The notes beneath the pieces were generated by a model. That model saw nothing but the letters and a program-made list of their open reading frames with translations, searched no databases and had not been told where the DNA came from. This document shows, one piece after another, positions 16,711 through 25,838 of a stretch of DNA of 64,000 nt (position 1 is its first letter; every line of letters starts with the position of its first letter). Origin of the DNA: Candidatus Eiseniibacteriota bacterium (GTDB lineage Bacteria; Eisenbacteria; RBG-16-71-46; CAIMUX01); the NCBI GenBank assembly GCA_903844735.1, contig CAIMUX010000103.1, forward strand, positions 62,001 through 126,000, read 5' to 3'. A program made the translations under genes and the position numbers.

Positions 16711-17646
16711 ATGTCCCACGATTCCTCCCGCCCCGCGGTGGGCGCGGAGCAGTACCTAGTCTCGCTCGTCTCGCTCGCCCTTGCCGAGGACGTCGGCACC
16801 GGCGACGAGACGACGAGGTCCGCGGTGGCAGCGGGCACGATGGCCCGCGCCGTGATCCTGGCCAAGGCCGCCGGGGTGATTTCCGGGCTGGAAACGGCGA
16901 AGGAGACCGCCCGTCAGGTCGATCCGGCGATCATTTTCGAGTGCCTTCGGCAAGACGGCGAAGGCGTGATTCCGGGAGACGCGGTGACGATCCTACGTGG
17001 TCCGGCGCGAAGCCTGCTCACGATGGAACGGGTGCTGCTGAACTTTCTGCAGCGGCTCTCCGGGGTGGCGTCGCTGACCCGCCGCTTCGTGGACGCGCTG
17101 GAGGGGACCGGCGTCGCCATCGCCGACACGCGCAAGACGACGCCCGGGCTACGCTTTCTGGAGAAGGCCGCTGTGCGCCATGGCGGCGGGGTCAACCATC
17201 GGTTCGGCCTCTACGACGCCTGCATGATCAAGGACAACCACATTATCGCCGCGGGCGGGATCACCGCGGCTGTGGAGCATGTGCGGCGGGGCTTCCACGA
17301 GAGCGGCCGCGCGCTTCCGCTCACCGTGGAGGCGGGGACGGTGGCCGAAGCGGAGGAAGCAGCAAGGCTCGGTGTCGACCAGATCCTTCTCGACAACATG
17401 GAGCCGGAGACGATCATCGCCGCGGTGGCGATGATTCGGCGGGTGGAGGAGCGATTCGCGAGGGTTGACGCGGCGCTGGGGACCGGCCAGGCGCCTCCCC
17501 GCATCCGCATCGAGGTGTCCGGGGGCGTGACCCTGGAGTCCGTCCGTGGCAAGGCGCTGCCGGGGGTCGACTGGATCTCCGTGGGCGCGCTCACGCATTC
17601 AGCCCCGGCGCTCGACATCTCGATGGAGATTGAGCTGGAGTTGTGA
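16711..17646 (+). CDS. nadC: Nicotinate-nucleotide pyrophosphorylase (carboxylating)
   Basis: NadC converts quinolinate and PRPP to nicotinate mononucleotide in de novo NAD synthesis; cytoplasmic. About 311 aa. Family motifs: ALAEDVGTGDETT at the N-terminus, DTRKTTPGLRFLEKAAVRHG, NHRFGLYDACMIKDNHI, VEAGTVAEAEEA, DQILLDNM, and the C-terminal EVSGGVTLESV with DWISVGALTHSAPALDISM. ATG at 16711 follows GGAGG at good spacing; earlier starts at 16660 and 16669 lack one. It opens the cluster nadC-birA-nrdR-ftsY and lies 16 bp upstream of birA. Confidence 0.97.
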   Translation: MSHDSSRPAVGAEQYLVSLVSLALAEDVGTGDETTRSAVAAGTMARAVILAKAAGVISGLETAKETARQVDPAIIFECLRQDGEGVIPGDAVTILRGPARSLLTMERVLLNFLQRLSGVASLTRRFVDALEGTGVAIADTRKTTPGLRFLEKAAVRHGGGVNHRFGLYDACMIKDNHIIAAGGITAAVEHVRRGFHESGRALPLTVEAGTVAEAEEAARLGVDQILLDNMEPETIIAAVAMIRRVEERFARVDAALGTGQAPPRIRIEVSGGVTLESVRGKALPGVDWISVGALTHSAPALDISMEIELEL

Positions 17647-17662
17647 GTGAGGGCCTCTCGGC

Positions 17663-18460
17663 ATGACGCCACTCCTGGGCCTCGCCGGGGCTGTCCGCCC
17701 GGGCTCCTGTGCTTCCACCCAAGAGATCGCCCGAAGTCTCGCGCGCGAGGGGGCACCCGAGGGCACGGTCGTCATCGCCGAGACCCAGACCGCCGGTCGC
17801 GGCCGCCCCCGGAGGGGGGACGCCGGGGCGCGCTCCTGGCACTCTCCGCCGGGCCTGGGCCTGTGGATGAGCTTTGTGCTGCGGCCCCGCCTCGATACGG
17901 CCGACTGGCCCGCTTTGACGGCGATGACCGCTTTGGCGCTAGCCAAGGCGATCGAGGGGTTGCACCCAGCCGCGCCCCGCTGGTCCTGCGCGATCAAGTG
18001 GCCGAACGACCTCTATGGTCATCGGGGCAAGCTGGCGGGAATCCTGGCCGAGACCGCGGGAAACGCCGTCGTCGTCGGCCTTGGTCTGAACCTCGCGCTG
18101 CGGGCGGAGGATTTCCCACCCGAGCTGCGGAAGCGCGCGACCTCGCTGCGTCTTGAAGGTTTCGACCCCGTTCCGACGGCGGAATTCGCGGCCGCCGCCA
18201 TGAACGAGCGTTTGACGGCGGCCTACCTCGCCTTTCAGAATGGAGACCGGGATTTCTTGCGAGAGGGGCTGCGCGCCCGTTTCCTCTTGCGGGGCGCACG
18301 GGTGCGTGTGACCTGGCCCGGGGGTGGCGCGGAAGGAACCGCCGTTGACGTAGGATCCGCCGGGGAGTTGATCCTGAAGACAGCGGAGGGGCCACGCGCC
18401 CTGGTCGCGGGCGAAGTCACGGCGTGGTCGCGCGCAGGCGCAAGCCATCCTGATTACTGA
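17663..18460 (+). CDS. birA: Biotin-[acetyl-CoA-carboxylase] ligase
   Basis: Monofunctional biotin protein ligase, 265 aa, lacking the DNA-binding HTH of E. coli BirA. Motifs: the STQE start, biotin-binding TAGRGRPRR, KWPNDLYG with the catalytic Lys region and KLAGILAE, and the GLGLNL strand. A small C-terminal SH3-like part (TAVDVGSAGELILKTAEG) is present. It activates biotin to biotinyl-AMP and loads it on acetyl-CoA carboxylase. It sits between nadC and nrdR in one transcription direction. Confidence 0.95.
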   Translation: MTPLLGLAGAVRPGSCASTQEIARSLAREGAPEGTVVIAETQTAGRGRPRRGDAGARSWHSPPGLGLWMSFVLRPRLDTADWPALTAMTALALAKAIEGLHPAAPRWSCAIKWPNDLYGHRGKLAGILAETAGNAVVVGLGLNLALRAEDFPPELRKRATSLRLEGFDPVPTAEFAAAAMNERLTAAYLAFQNGDRDFLREGLRARFLLRGARVRVTWPGGGAEGTAVDVGSAGELILKTAEGPRALVAGEVTAWSRAGASHPDY

Positions 18461-18528
18461 CTCCTGACTTCTGACTACTGACTCCAGACCTCTGTCCATT
18501 GGAAGTGTCATACGGGGAGATTGATCCG

Positions 18529-19110
18529 ATGAGGTGTCCGCATTGCAGTCACGACGAGGACCGCGTCTTAGACAGCCGACCCGTTCGGGACGGCGCGGCG
18601 ATCCGCCGCCGGCGTGAGTGTGCCTCCTGTCAGCATCGCTTCACCACCTACGAATATGTAGAGACCGGCACCTTCTCGGTGGTGAAAAAAGACGGGCGCC
18701 GCGAGCCATTCCAGCGGGACAAGCTGGTCGTCGGTCTGGCCAAGGCGTGCGAAAAGCGGCCGGTGCCGATGACCCTCATCGAGGAGACTGTCGACCGGAT
18801 CGAGACCGACTTAGTGCGCACCGGCCGGGCGGAGGTGAAGAGCTCCGATGTCGGCGCCCGCGTGCTGGAGGCGCTGCGTCTGCTCGATCCCGTGGCGTAT
18901 GTCCGTTTCGCGTCGGTCTATCTGCACTTCAGTGATATCAGGCAGTTTCAGGAAACGATCCGGCAGTTGCACGACAGCATGGCGGCGAGCAGCGAACCGA
19001 GCAGCGAACCGAGCAGCGAACCGGGCAGCGAACCGGGTCGGGAGCAGGGTGGCGAGCAGAGTGGCGAGCAGAGTGGCGCCGCCGATGAGACCACGGGGAG
19101 TTCCGCGTGA
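18529..19110 (+). CDS. nrdR: Transcriptional repressor NrdR with extended Ser/Glu tail
   Basis: Zinc-ribbon/ATP-cone repressor of ribonucleotide reductase genes. Zn ribbon: MRCPHCSHDEDRVLDSR and CASCQHRFTTYE; the ATP-cone follows (VVKKDGRREPFQRDKLVVGL). Conserved core ends near YLHFSDIRQFQE; about 40 further residues are a low-complexity tail of SSEP/GSEP and GEQSG units not usual for the family. ATG at 18529 gives the family-typical MRCPHC start; a start at 18499 would prepend ten residues. The stop overlaps the ftsY GTG by 4 bp. Confidence 0.96.
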   Translation: MRCPHCSHDEDRVLDSRPVRDGAAIRRRRECASCQHRFTTYEYVETGTFSVVKKDGRREPFQRDKLVVGLAKACEKRPVPMTLIEETVDRIETDLVRTGRAEVKSSDVGARVLEALRLLDPVAYVRFASVYLHFSDIRQFQETIRQLHDSMAASSEPSSEPSSEPGSEPGREQGGEQSGEQSGAADETTGSSA

Positions 19111-20045
19111 AAGGCTTCTTCAAGAAGATCACCGAGGGGTTCCGCAAGACCCGCGAAGTCGTCACCGAGCAGATCGTCCAGGTCTTTACGCAGGCCAAGG
19201 CGATCGACGACGTGTTCTACGACGACCTCGAAGCGGTGCTCCTACGCGGCGATGTCGGGCCCGGCGCCACCGTCGAGATGATCGCGAAGCTCAAGAAACG
19301 GGTTCGCGAGGAGAAGATCGAGGACCCTGCCGTCCTGCGGAACGCTCTGGCGGGCATTCTCGAGGAGATCCTGCGGGGCGGGGCCGCTACCTCTGCGCCG
19401 CGCTCTCCTCAGCCTGGTGAGCCGCGGGTCGTCCTAGTCGCCGGGGTCAACGGCGTGGGAAAGACGACCTCCATCGCCAAGCTGGCCTACCGTGCCAAAG
19501 CCGCGGGCGGGATGCCGGTCATCGTCGCCTCGGACACGTTCCGGGCCGCCGCAAGCGAGCAGCTTGAGGTCTGGGCGAAGCGTCTCGGAGTGCATATCGT
19601 GCGCAGTCAGACCGGGGCCGACCCGGGCGCGGTTGCCTTTGACGGGATCCGGGCGGCGCAGGCTCGCGGGGCCGACATGGTCCTCGTGGACACGGCGGGC
19701 CGGCTCCAGACCAAGGGAAATCTGATGGAGGAGCTGAAGAAGATCCACCGTGTTTGCGGGAAGTCGCTCGAGGGCGCGCCGCACGAGACGATCCTTGTGC
19801 TCGATGCCACCATCGGGCAGAACGCACTTTCGCAGGTCAGGCTCTTCGGCGAGGCGATGCCGATCGATAGCCTCCTGCTGGCCAAACTCGATGGGACCAG
19901 CAAGGGAGGCATTGTCCTGGCCATCACGCACGAAGCGAAGATTCCGGTGCGGTATGTGGGGGTGGGGGAGAAGGCGGAGGATCTGGTGGACTTTGATCCT
20001 GGGCTGTTTGCGCGGGGGTTGCTGGGGATGGAGGAGGGGGCGTAG
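19107..20045 (+). CDS. ftsY: Signal recognition particle receptor FtsY
   Basis: SRP receptor GTPase, 312 aa, docking ribosome-nascent chain complexes at the membrane. N domain residues 1-95; G domain with G1 GVNGVGKTT, G2/G3 region SDTFRAAASEQL and LVDTAGRLQTKGNLM, G4 LLAKLDGTSKGG and the closing GVGEKAEDLVDFDP. No long acidic A domain, so it is a short form. GTG start overlaps nrdR (GTGA), implying translational coupling. Confidence 0.97.
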   Translation: MKGFFKKITEGFRKTREVVTEQIVQVFTQAKAIDDVFYDDLEAVLLRGDVGPGATVEMIAKLKKRVREEKIEDPAVLRNALAGILEEILRGGAATSAPRSPQPGEPRVVLVAGVNGVGKTTSIAKLAYRAKAAGGMPVIVASDTFRAAASEQLEVWAKRLGVHIVRSQTGADPGAVAFDGIRAAQARGADMVLVDTAGRLQTKGNLMEELKKIHRVCGKSLEGAPHETILVLDATIGQNALSQVRLFGEAMPIDSLLLAKLDGTSKGGIVLAITHEAKIPVRYVGVGEKAEDLVDFDPGLFARGLLGMEEGA

Positions 20046-20112
20046 CGACCGGGGGACAGGGTGTCTGTCTTCGTCGCCGGAATCGCGACCATGGGCAGCC
20101 CGCAGACTAAGG

Positions 20113-21369
20113 TCACGTGACTACGGGCGAGGCTTCGGACCTCCGATACCCCCGCAACTCCGGCGTCCGAGCCGCAATCCAGCCCACCGCCAACACGCAC
20201 CCGATCCCCCCGGTCACCACCGACACCGGAGCCGAGAAGAGCTGCGCCACGACTCCCGCCTCCAACTCGCCGAGCTGCGGCCCGCCCATGAAGAAGACCA
20301 TGTTCACGCTCGTCATCCGTCCGCGCAGCGAATCCGGCGTGCTGAGCTGCCGGATGATGTTGCGCAGGACCATGCTCACCGTGTCGGTAGCGCCGGTGAG
20401 GGCCAGGAACAGATAGCTCAACGGAAACCACCGCGAGACCCCGAAGCCGACGGTGGCCAGTCCGAAGGCTGCCACTGACCAGAAGAGAACCCGCCCGCGC
20501 CGCTCGATCTTGTCCACGGCGCCCACCATGAACAGACCGGCGAGAAGCGCCCCCACCGCCGGTGCTGCATAAAGCCAGCCGTACGCGCGTGGCCCCACCT
20601 TCAGCACATCCTGTACGAAGATCGGAAGCATGGTCGTCGCCGAGGCGAAGAAGGTGGCGAAAAAGTCGAGGAACATCGACCCGCGAATGAGCGGTGCGCG
20701 GAACACAAAGCGCAGCCCTTCGGCGGCGGCTCTGAAGGTGACCGGGCTGCGTTCGTCCACCGGAGGTTCGGGAACGTTGCGCATGGCTGCCACCGCCCCA
20801 AGAACGGCGAGGAACGAGACCGCATTCAGCGCATAGGCGAAACCGACCCCGCGCGTGGCGATGACGATGCCCGCCAGCGATGGCCCGGCCACCGAAGCCA
20901 CCTGAAAGAGGATCGTCATCAGACTGATCGCGTTCGGCAGGTCGGCGCGCGGAACGAGGTTCGGCGTCAGAGCCTGTCTCGCGGGGGCATCGAAGGCGGT
21001 CGCCGCGGCGGTCAGGGCGGCAAACACGTACACCAGGGGCAGCGTGGCCCGGCCGCTGAGGGTCACGTAGGCAAGACCGGCGGCCATGAGCGTGAGTGCC
21101 GACTGCGTCGCCAGCATGAGAGGGCGTCGGTTCCTCGAATCGGCCACCACCCCCCCGAAGAGCGACAGAATGATGATCGGGAGCACGCGCACCAGTCCGA
21201 CGATCCCGAGCGCGATCCCCTTGCGACCGGGCGGAGCGAGAAGCGAAACGTGCCAGAGCAGGGCGGCGGTCTGCATCATCGACCCGGAGACGGAAACCAT
21301 CTGTCCCGTCCAGAGAAGGCGGAAGTTCCGGTGGCGTAGGGCGGCGAAGGCGGCGAAGCGTTTTGGCAA
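20113..21369 (-). CDS. MFS transporter (EntS-like exporter)
   Basis: Major facilitator with about 12 predicted membrane helices, roughly 418 aa. N-terminal signature FAALRHRNFRLLWTGQMVSVSG, and the loop 2-3 motif (GGVVADSRNRRPLMLATQS) typical of the EntS/enterobactin-exporter group. The reading frame is open to 21582 but the upstream part is Arg/Pro-rich and unlike the family, so TTG at 21369 (before PKRFAAFAALR) is my choice. No ATG fits. Substrate unknown. It converges on ftsY and is divergent from radC. Confidence 0.88.
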   Translation of the reverse strand: MPKRFAAFAALRHRNFRLLWTGQMVSVSGSMMQTAALLWHVSLLAPPGRKGIALGIVGLVRVLPIIILSLFGGVVADSRNRRPLMLATQSALTLMAAGLAYVTLSGRATLPLVYVFAALTAAATAFDAPARQALTPNLVPRADLPNAISLMTILFQVASVAGPSLAGIVIATRGVGFAYALNAVSFLAVLGAVAAMRNVPEPPVDERSPVTFRAAAEGLRFVFRAPLIRGSMFLDFFATFFASATTMLPIFVQDVLKVGPRAYGWLYAAPAVGALLAGLFMVGAVDKIERRGRVLFWSVAAFGLATVGFGVSRWFPLSYLFLALTGATDTVSMVLRNIIRQLSTPDSLRGRMTSVNMVFFMGGPQLGELEAGVVAQLFSAPVSVVTGGIGCVLAVGWIAARTPELRGYRRSEASPVVT

Positions 21370-21692
21370 GCGAATGTCTTCCGGGTGTCGATGGTCCGTC
21401 GGTCCGCTGGGGGGCTTCCTTCCGGCTTGTCGTCTTGTGCCACGCCTTCGTGGGTCGCCCGAATGAGCTTGCCCGCTGCCGGGGGGCGGGGGCAAGCGAG
21501 ATCGGGCGAACCACACAAGGCAATGTTTGGCCCGGACCTTTCCGCGATCATTGCCCCCCGCACGGCACGCCGCTGGCTTCACGTCTTGTGGCTGACGGGG
21601 TCGCGACGACGAGGTTCGGAAGTAAGGAAGCCGGTCCGGGGGCGCGCGGGAGCGGCCTCTGCGGTACTTGGTGGTGGCCGAGGGGGTCCAGC

Positions 21693-22397
21693 ATGGCGCG
21701 CAGGGCGGCGGTGGCAGTACGGTACGACCGGGTCGGCATGGCGGTGCGTGAGGGGAAGGGACCGCGCGAGCTGATCGTGGACCAAGGAGCAGAGCGGCTC
21801 TCGGACCGGGAACTGCTCGCCGCCGTCCTCGGCACCGGCTGCTCGGGAACCCCGGTAGAGGACCTGGCTGCGCAGTTGTCCCGGGATCACTCGCTGGACT
21901 CTCTCTCTCGTTGCCCGCCGAGCGAGCTGGCGCGCCTACGCGGCATCGGCACGGCGCGAGCCTGCCAGCTCCTCGCGGCCTTTGAGATGGGGCGGCGGAT
22001 CTTCGGGAGGGCCGGCGCCGTCGACCGTCCCATCCGCACCCCGCAGGACCTGCTACCGCTGGTGCAGCACTATGCCACCGAGCGCAAGGAGCACTTCATC
22101 ACCGTTCACTTGAACACACGCCACCTGCCGATCGGGATCGAGCTCGTTTCGATCGGGTCGCTGAACGCCAGCATCGTGCACCCGCGGGAAGTCTTCCGCC
22201 CGGCCATCGTTGCATCCGCGGCATCGATCATCCTGGTACACAACCACCCCTCCGGAGAGTCGACGCCGAGCGAGGACGATGTGGAAATGACCCAGCGGCT
22301 ATGTCGTGTGGGGGACACGATGGGGATCGAGGTTCTCGACCATGTGATTCTCGGGGCGGGGGCGCCGTTCTCGTTCCGGGAAGCGGGGTTGATCTGA
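21693..22397 (+). CDS. radC: RadC-type JAB/MPN-domain protein
   Basis: RadC family, about 234 aa. Helix-hairpin-helix-like N-terminus (LSDRELLAAVLGTGCSG, LARLRGIGTARACQLLAAFE) and C-terminal JAMM-type metal site (ILVHNHPSGESTPSEDD). Despite the name, a repair role is doubtful; the fold is a predicted metallopeptidase or nuclease-like hydrolase. ATG at 21693 follows AGGGGG. The reading frame is open about 330 bp further upstream but that part overlaps the divergent MFS gene and has no family similarity. Confidence 0.94.
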   Translation: MARRAAVAVRYDRVGMAVREGKGPRELIVDQGAERLSDRELLAAVLGTGCSGTPVEDLAAQLSRDHSLDSLSRCPPSELARLRGIGTARACQLLAAFEMGRRIFGRAGAVDRPIRTPQDLLPLVQHYATERKEHFITVHLNTRHLPIGIELVSIGSLNASIVHPREVFRPAIVASAASIILVHNHPSGESTPSEDDVEMTQRLCRVGDTMGIEVLDHVILGAGAPFSFREAGLI

Positions 22398-22584
22398 TGA
22401 CGAAAGGCGAAAAGAAGAGAGCCCGAGGGTTCTTCCGACCTTCCCTGGGAAGTTCGGTCCCGGCTGACGAGTCCGGGAACCATCGGGCTCCGGTGTCCTG
22501 TGGGAATTCCGCCGGGCGGCCCGGCTCTTGCGAATTCCGGCTGCGAAGGGGACAGAGACTGCAGGAACGTCGCGGCCGGACCGC

Positions 22585-22620
22585 CTAGCGTTCAGGCACC
22601 TCACGGGTCTGGTATTGCAT
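22585..22620 (-). CDS. Possible 11-aa leader-type ORF with very strong ribosome site
   Basis: Minus-strand ATG at 22620 reads MQYQTREVPER then TAG. It is preceded, 10 nt away, by AAAGGAGGT (22631-22639), a near-complete anti-SD match. It lies downstream of tRNA-Leu on the same strand. It could be a leader peptide, a translated small protein, or the start of a decayed ribbon-helix-helix gene, since antitoxins of that type often begin with a similar MQYT..R.VPE sequence. Evidence is only the ribosome site and reading frame. Confidence 0.3.
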   Translation of the reverse strand: MQYQTREVPER

Positions 22621-22702
22621 AGACAAGACCACCTCCTTTCCTGTGTACCTCAATTCTCGCGCACTGACGGTGAAAGGTCAATGGAATTTTGTCGAAAAGT
22701 GG

Positions 22703-22786
22703 TGCGGGAGAGGGGACTTGAACCCCTACGAAGTTACCCTCACTGGACCCTGAACCCAGCGCGTCTACCAATTCCGCCACTCCCGC
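22703..22786 (-). tRNA. tRNA-Leu (CAG)
   Basis: Class II tRNA on the minus strand: acceptor GCGGGAG/CTCCCGC, D arm with GGTAGACGC, anticodon loop TTCAGGG (anticodon CAG), a variable arm, and T arm GGGGTTCAAGTCCCC. Discriminator A, and CCA appears encoded (complement of 22700-22702). Confidence 0.95.
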
Positions 22787-22942
22787 ACAGGAGTGAGCCC
22801 GCATGGTAGCCGTGGTAGTGAACGTTGTCAATCTCTCGAAACGAGATCTGAGAAGACGGGGATAGGGTTGCGGCGATCCCTCCGGTCTGGTATTTCTCAT
22901 CGTCCCGCGCGGACAACCAACCCCCCGCGCGCGAACCGAGGC

Positions 22943-23434
22943 ATGACCCCCAAGACCGACCCTGAACGCCGCGTGCTGCTGGCGAACCGGAAGGCCCGGC
23001 ACGAATATGAGGTCCTCGAGACGATCGAGGCGGGCATCGCGCTGGTCGGATCCGAGGTCAAGAGCCTGCGGATGGGCAAGGCGAACATGGGTGACGCCTA
23101 CGCCATGATCGAGAGCGACGAGGCTTGGCTGGTCTCGCTCCACATTTCCCCCTACACGCAGGCTCACCAATTCAACCACGACCCCCTGCGGAAGCGAAAG
23201 CTGCTCCTCCACAAGGCGCAGATCAAGCGGATGAGGATCAAGATCCAGGAGAAAGGGCTCACCCTGGTGCCGCTGGCGCTCGTTCTGCTGAAGAACCATG
23301 TCAAGGTGGAGCTGGCCTTGGCGCGTGGGCGCAAGCTGCACGACAAGCGAGAGGCCTCGGAACGCAAAGACGTGAAGCGCGAGGTGGAGCGCGCGGTTCG
23401 AGACCGCGCGCGGGAACAAGGGCGGGGTCGATGA
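22943..23434 (+). CDS. smpB: SsrA-binding protein SmpB
   Basis: OB-fold partner of tmRNA in trans-translation, 163 aa. Family motifs: NRKARHEYEVLETIEAGIAL, GSEVKSLRMGKANMGDAY, HISPYTQAHQFNHDPLRKRK, and the basic C-terminal tail (KLHDKREASERKDVKRE) that enters the decoding centre. ATG at 22943 gives the normal N-terminus; the open frame further upstream is unlike the family. Its RNA partner ssrA is at 36082 in this window. The stop overlaps the next gene's ATG (ATGA). Confidence 0.97.
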   Translation: MTPKTDPERRVLLANRKARHEYEVLETIEAGIALVGSEVKSLRMGKANMGDAYAMIESDEAWLVSLHISPYTQAHQFNHDPLRKRKLLLHKAQIKRMRIKIQEKGLTLVPLALVLLKNHVKVELALARGRKLHDKREASERKDVKREVERAVRDRAREQGRGR

Positions 23435-25260
23435 GCGGACGGTGGACCGGACCCACAGCGCGGCCGGGAGCCTCACCGGACCGCGGGACGAGCGGACACC
23501 CCTGCGCTGCACACTCCGGCTTTGCACATGCCGGCGTCGCGCACTCCAACCGGGCGCTGTCGTTTCGAACTCCTGCTCTCGCCCTCGGGCCGTCTTTTTT
23601 GATGGTCTTCCTGATGTTCCTCCTGACGACCGTGTTTCTGTCCACGATCTCGGGAATTCAGGGGACCGCCTCGGCGCAGGAGCCCGAATCCGGTGAGGGG
23701 ACCGACCCGATCGAGCCGGCCGCTTCGGCGACTGTGGTCGATGCCACGAGCTTTCCTTTCTCGGACGCAGCGGCGGGCAATGCGCTTATCGAGTCACGGC
23801 TCGACTCTGTGCGCGTCGACCACGGGGATGGCCGCCCGACGGAAAGCATGGCCGTCTACCAGGAGGCCGAAGGACCCTACCTCACGGTGGGCGATTTCGG
23901 ACGTGTGGGTGACGGCTTCCGCTGGAATCCCGAGACGTGGCGCGGGAGCCTCCGCTTGGACTCCACCGAAGTCGGTTTTGCCCTCGACAGCTCGGTTTTC
24001 TGGGTGCGGGGCACGCCGGTGCAGACGCCGGCCCCGGTCCTCTACCGCTCAGGCACCGTCTTGCTGCCGCTCTCGTTCATTGATGCGGTGCTGGTGCCGC
24101 TCCTCGGAGCCCGCTGCGACTGGGTGCCGTCGACGGGGCGGCTCGTCATCGCGGGGCCGCCACCGTGGATCTCCACCCTGGCCCTGGAGGGGAACGAACC
24201 GACGGCGTGGCTCAGCATCGGCCCGGTGTCGGAGGAGGCGTTACGGCTGCGCTGGGACCCGCAGGGGATCCTCCTCGTGGAGGTGCGGGGCGTGCGCCTG
24301 CCGGTTGATCGCCGCACGGTCAGCGGCCGCGCCGAGGGAGTGGAGGTCGCGTGGGTGCGCTGCACCGGGCGCGGAACGGAGGTGGCGCTGCGCCTCGACG
24401 CGCGCTGGGCTGCGGTCCGCCTGCGGAGCGGTGGGGGCGGCGTCCGCGTGGAATGGACGACCCGGATGCGCGAAGTGCAGGTGGAGGGGTTTCAACCGCT
24501 CGGTACCTATGCCGTGCCGGCGCGGAGCGGCGGGCGGAGTTTCGCGCGGCGTGTGGTGCTGCTGGAGGTGGGGACGCCGCGGCCGGAAGCGAGCGCCGGG
24601 ACCGAGTGTCTGGTGGCTTTGGCCGAGAGGCTTGCCGGCATCCTGAGTTCCGAATTCGGCATCATCGTAATCCGTGTCCCCGACCGTGGCGTGCCCGGCG
24701 CCTACCGCACGCCTGCGGGACTTCCCGAGACGCCGGGGATTCCGCCCGGGGACTGCTGGATCGGGCTACGGCTCGAAGGGGGTGCCGCCGGGGGGCCTGC
24801 GGGAGGTGCCCCCACGGAGACCCGGGAGTTTGCTCTTGTCGTGCCGGGTCCGCCGGCCCGGCGGGAGCCGTTGCGCGTAGGGGCGCTTGTTTCGGCTGCC
24901 CCGCGCCGCGAGTCGCCCGCGCCGGGCCTGGGAGAGAACCCGCGCTTGCGAGGGGCGCTCCTGCGTGTGCCGCCGTGGGGACAGGTGGCGCGGTTCCTTG
25001 CCCCGTCCTCCGCGAGGTTGGCCCGCATCGTGGCCGACCACCTTGACGACCGCTGGGCGGACCGCCCCGTGCGGATCAGCGCGCGCCCGGCCCGCATCTT
25101 CCGCGGCGTGGGCGTGCCCGCGCTCCTCATCTATCCCGCCGCGGTATCGGATGGCGCGGCGATGAGCGCCCTCTGCGACGAGGTTCAGGCCACGGAGCTG
25201 GCGCGGAATCTCGCCTTTGCCGTGGACGAGTTCCTCCTCTCGATGGTGGGAGGCGAGTGA
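23431..25260 (+). CDS. Exported stalk-domain / degenerate amidase_3-like protein
   Basis: About 609 aa. After a Pro/Gly-rich start, a hydrophobic segment (FLMVFLMFLLTTVFLSTISG) is a signal or anchor. A copper-amine-oxidase-N-like stalk fold is visible (RSGTVLLPLSFIDAVL, GARCDWVPSTGRLVIAG). The C-terminal third has the layout of an N-acetylmuramoyl-L-alanine amidase (LLEVGTPRPE, LAERLAGILSSEFGIIVIRV, CWIGLRLEGG), but the zinc ligands expected in DPGHGG and SIHAN positions are missing, so it is probably inactive. ATG overlaps smpB; a start near 23599 is an alternative. Genes for GerMN and MurI follow, suggesting an envelope or peptidoglycan role. Confidence 0.75.
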   Translation: MSGRWTGPTARPGASPDRGTSGHPCAAHSGFAHAGVAHSNRALSFRTPALALGPSFLMVFLMFLLTTVFLSTISGIQGTASAQEPESGEGTDPIEPAASATVVDATSFPFSDAAAGNALIESRLDSVRVDHGDGRPTESMAVYQEAEGPYLTVGDFGRVGDGFRWNPETWRGSLRLDSTEVGFALDSSVFWVRGTPVQTPAPVLYRSGTVLLPLSFIDAVLVPLLGARCDWVPSTGRLVIAGPPPWISTLALEGNEPTAWLSIGPVSEEALRLRWDPQGILLVEVRGVRLPVDRRTVSGRAEGVEVAWVRCTGRGTEVALRLDARWAAVRLRSGGGGVRVEWTTRMREVQVEGFQPLGTYAVPARSGGRSFARRVVLLEVGTPRPEASAGTECLVALAERLAGILSSEFGIIVIRVPDRGVPGAYRTPAGLPETPGIPPGDCWIGLRLEGGAAGGPAGGAPTETREFALVVPGPPARREPLRVGALVSAAPRRESPAPGLGENPRLRGALLRVPPWGQVARFLAPSSARLARIVADHLDDRWADRPVRISARPARIFRGVGVPALLIYPAAVSDGAAMSALCDEVQATELARNLAFAVDEFLLSMVGGE

Positions 25261-25838
25261 TGCGGCGCCTCCTGGTCCTCCTCGCGGTGTTGATCGCGGT
25301 CGGTGCCGGGATCCTGATTCTCCTCGGGCGCGGGCGCGTCCGCGAGCGGGATGTTCAGCCGCGTCCCTTCGCTGCGGCGGGCGAGGCGACGCTGCAGACG
25401 CTCCGCCTCTATTTCGCGGATCCCGCCGGGGGCGGTCTTGTGCGCGAGGACCGGTCGGCGGTGATGCCGGTGTCGCTGACCGAGCGGCTCACCACCTGCA
25501 TTCGTGAACTGGCGGATGGCTCTCACGCGGGGAACCTTCCGGTCCTGCCGCCTCATCCCGGCCTCGCGCGGGCCTTTGTCGACCCGTGGGGCCTTGCCTA
25601 CCTGGACTTTGACGTCGCCGTCGTCGCCTCGCCCGGCGACCGGGAGGAGTGGCTGCTCGTGGCCTCGATCGTGCGCACCGTCTGCGAGAACTTCTCCGAG
25701 GTCCGCGAGGTGCGCTTCATGGTGGGAGGGCAGGTGGTGACGAGCCTCGGCGGATACATCGACCTGGAGGAACCGCTCGGCCCGGAGGATTTTCCGCTCC
25801 TCCCGGCGGAGGGATTCGGTGATCGGGGGAGGCCATGA
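25257..25838 (+). CDS. GerMN-domain membrane-anchored protein
   Basis: 193 aa with an N-terminal membrane anchor (LLVLLAVLIAVGAGILILLG) and a single GerMN domain (LRLYFADPAGGGLVREDR, ALTERLTTCIRELADG-like region, AYLDFDVAV, IVRTVCENFSEVREVRFMVGG, plus the closing YIDLEEPL). GerMN domains occur in sporulation protein GerM and LpqB, acting at the envelope. No sporulation genes are seen here. The start overlaps the preceding stop (GTGA, or ATG at 25260), and the gene is coupled to murI downstream, matching the murI-gerM-rph-XTPase neighbourhood known from Bacillus (racE-gerM-rph-ysnA). Confidence 0.85.
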   Translation: MMRRLLVLLAVLIAVGAGILILLGRGRVRERDVQPRPFAAAGEATLQTLRLYFADPAGGGLVREDRSAVMPVSLTERLTTCIRELADGSHAGNLPVLPPHPGLARAFVDPWGLAYLDFDVAVVASPGDREEWLLVASIVRTVCENFSEVREVRFMVGGQVVTSLGGYIDLEEPLGPEDFPLLPAEGFGDRGRP

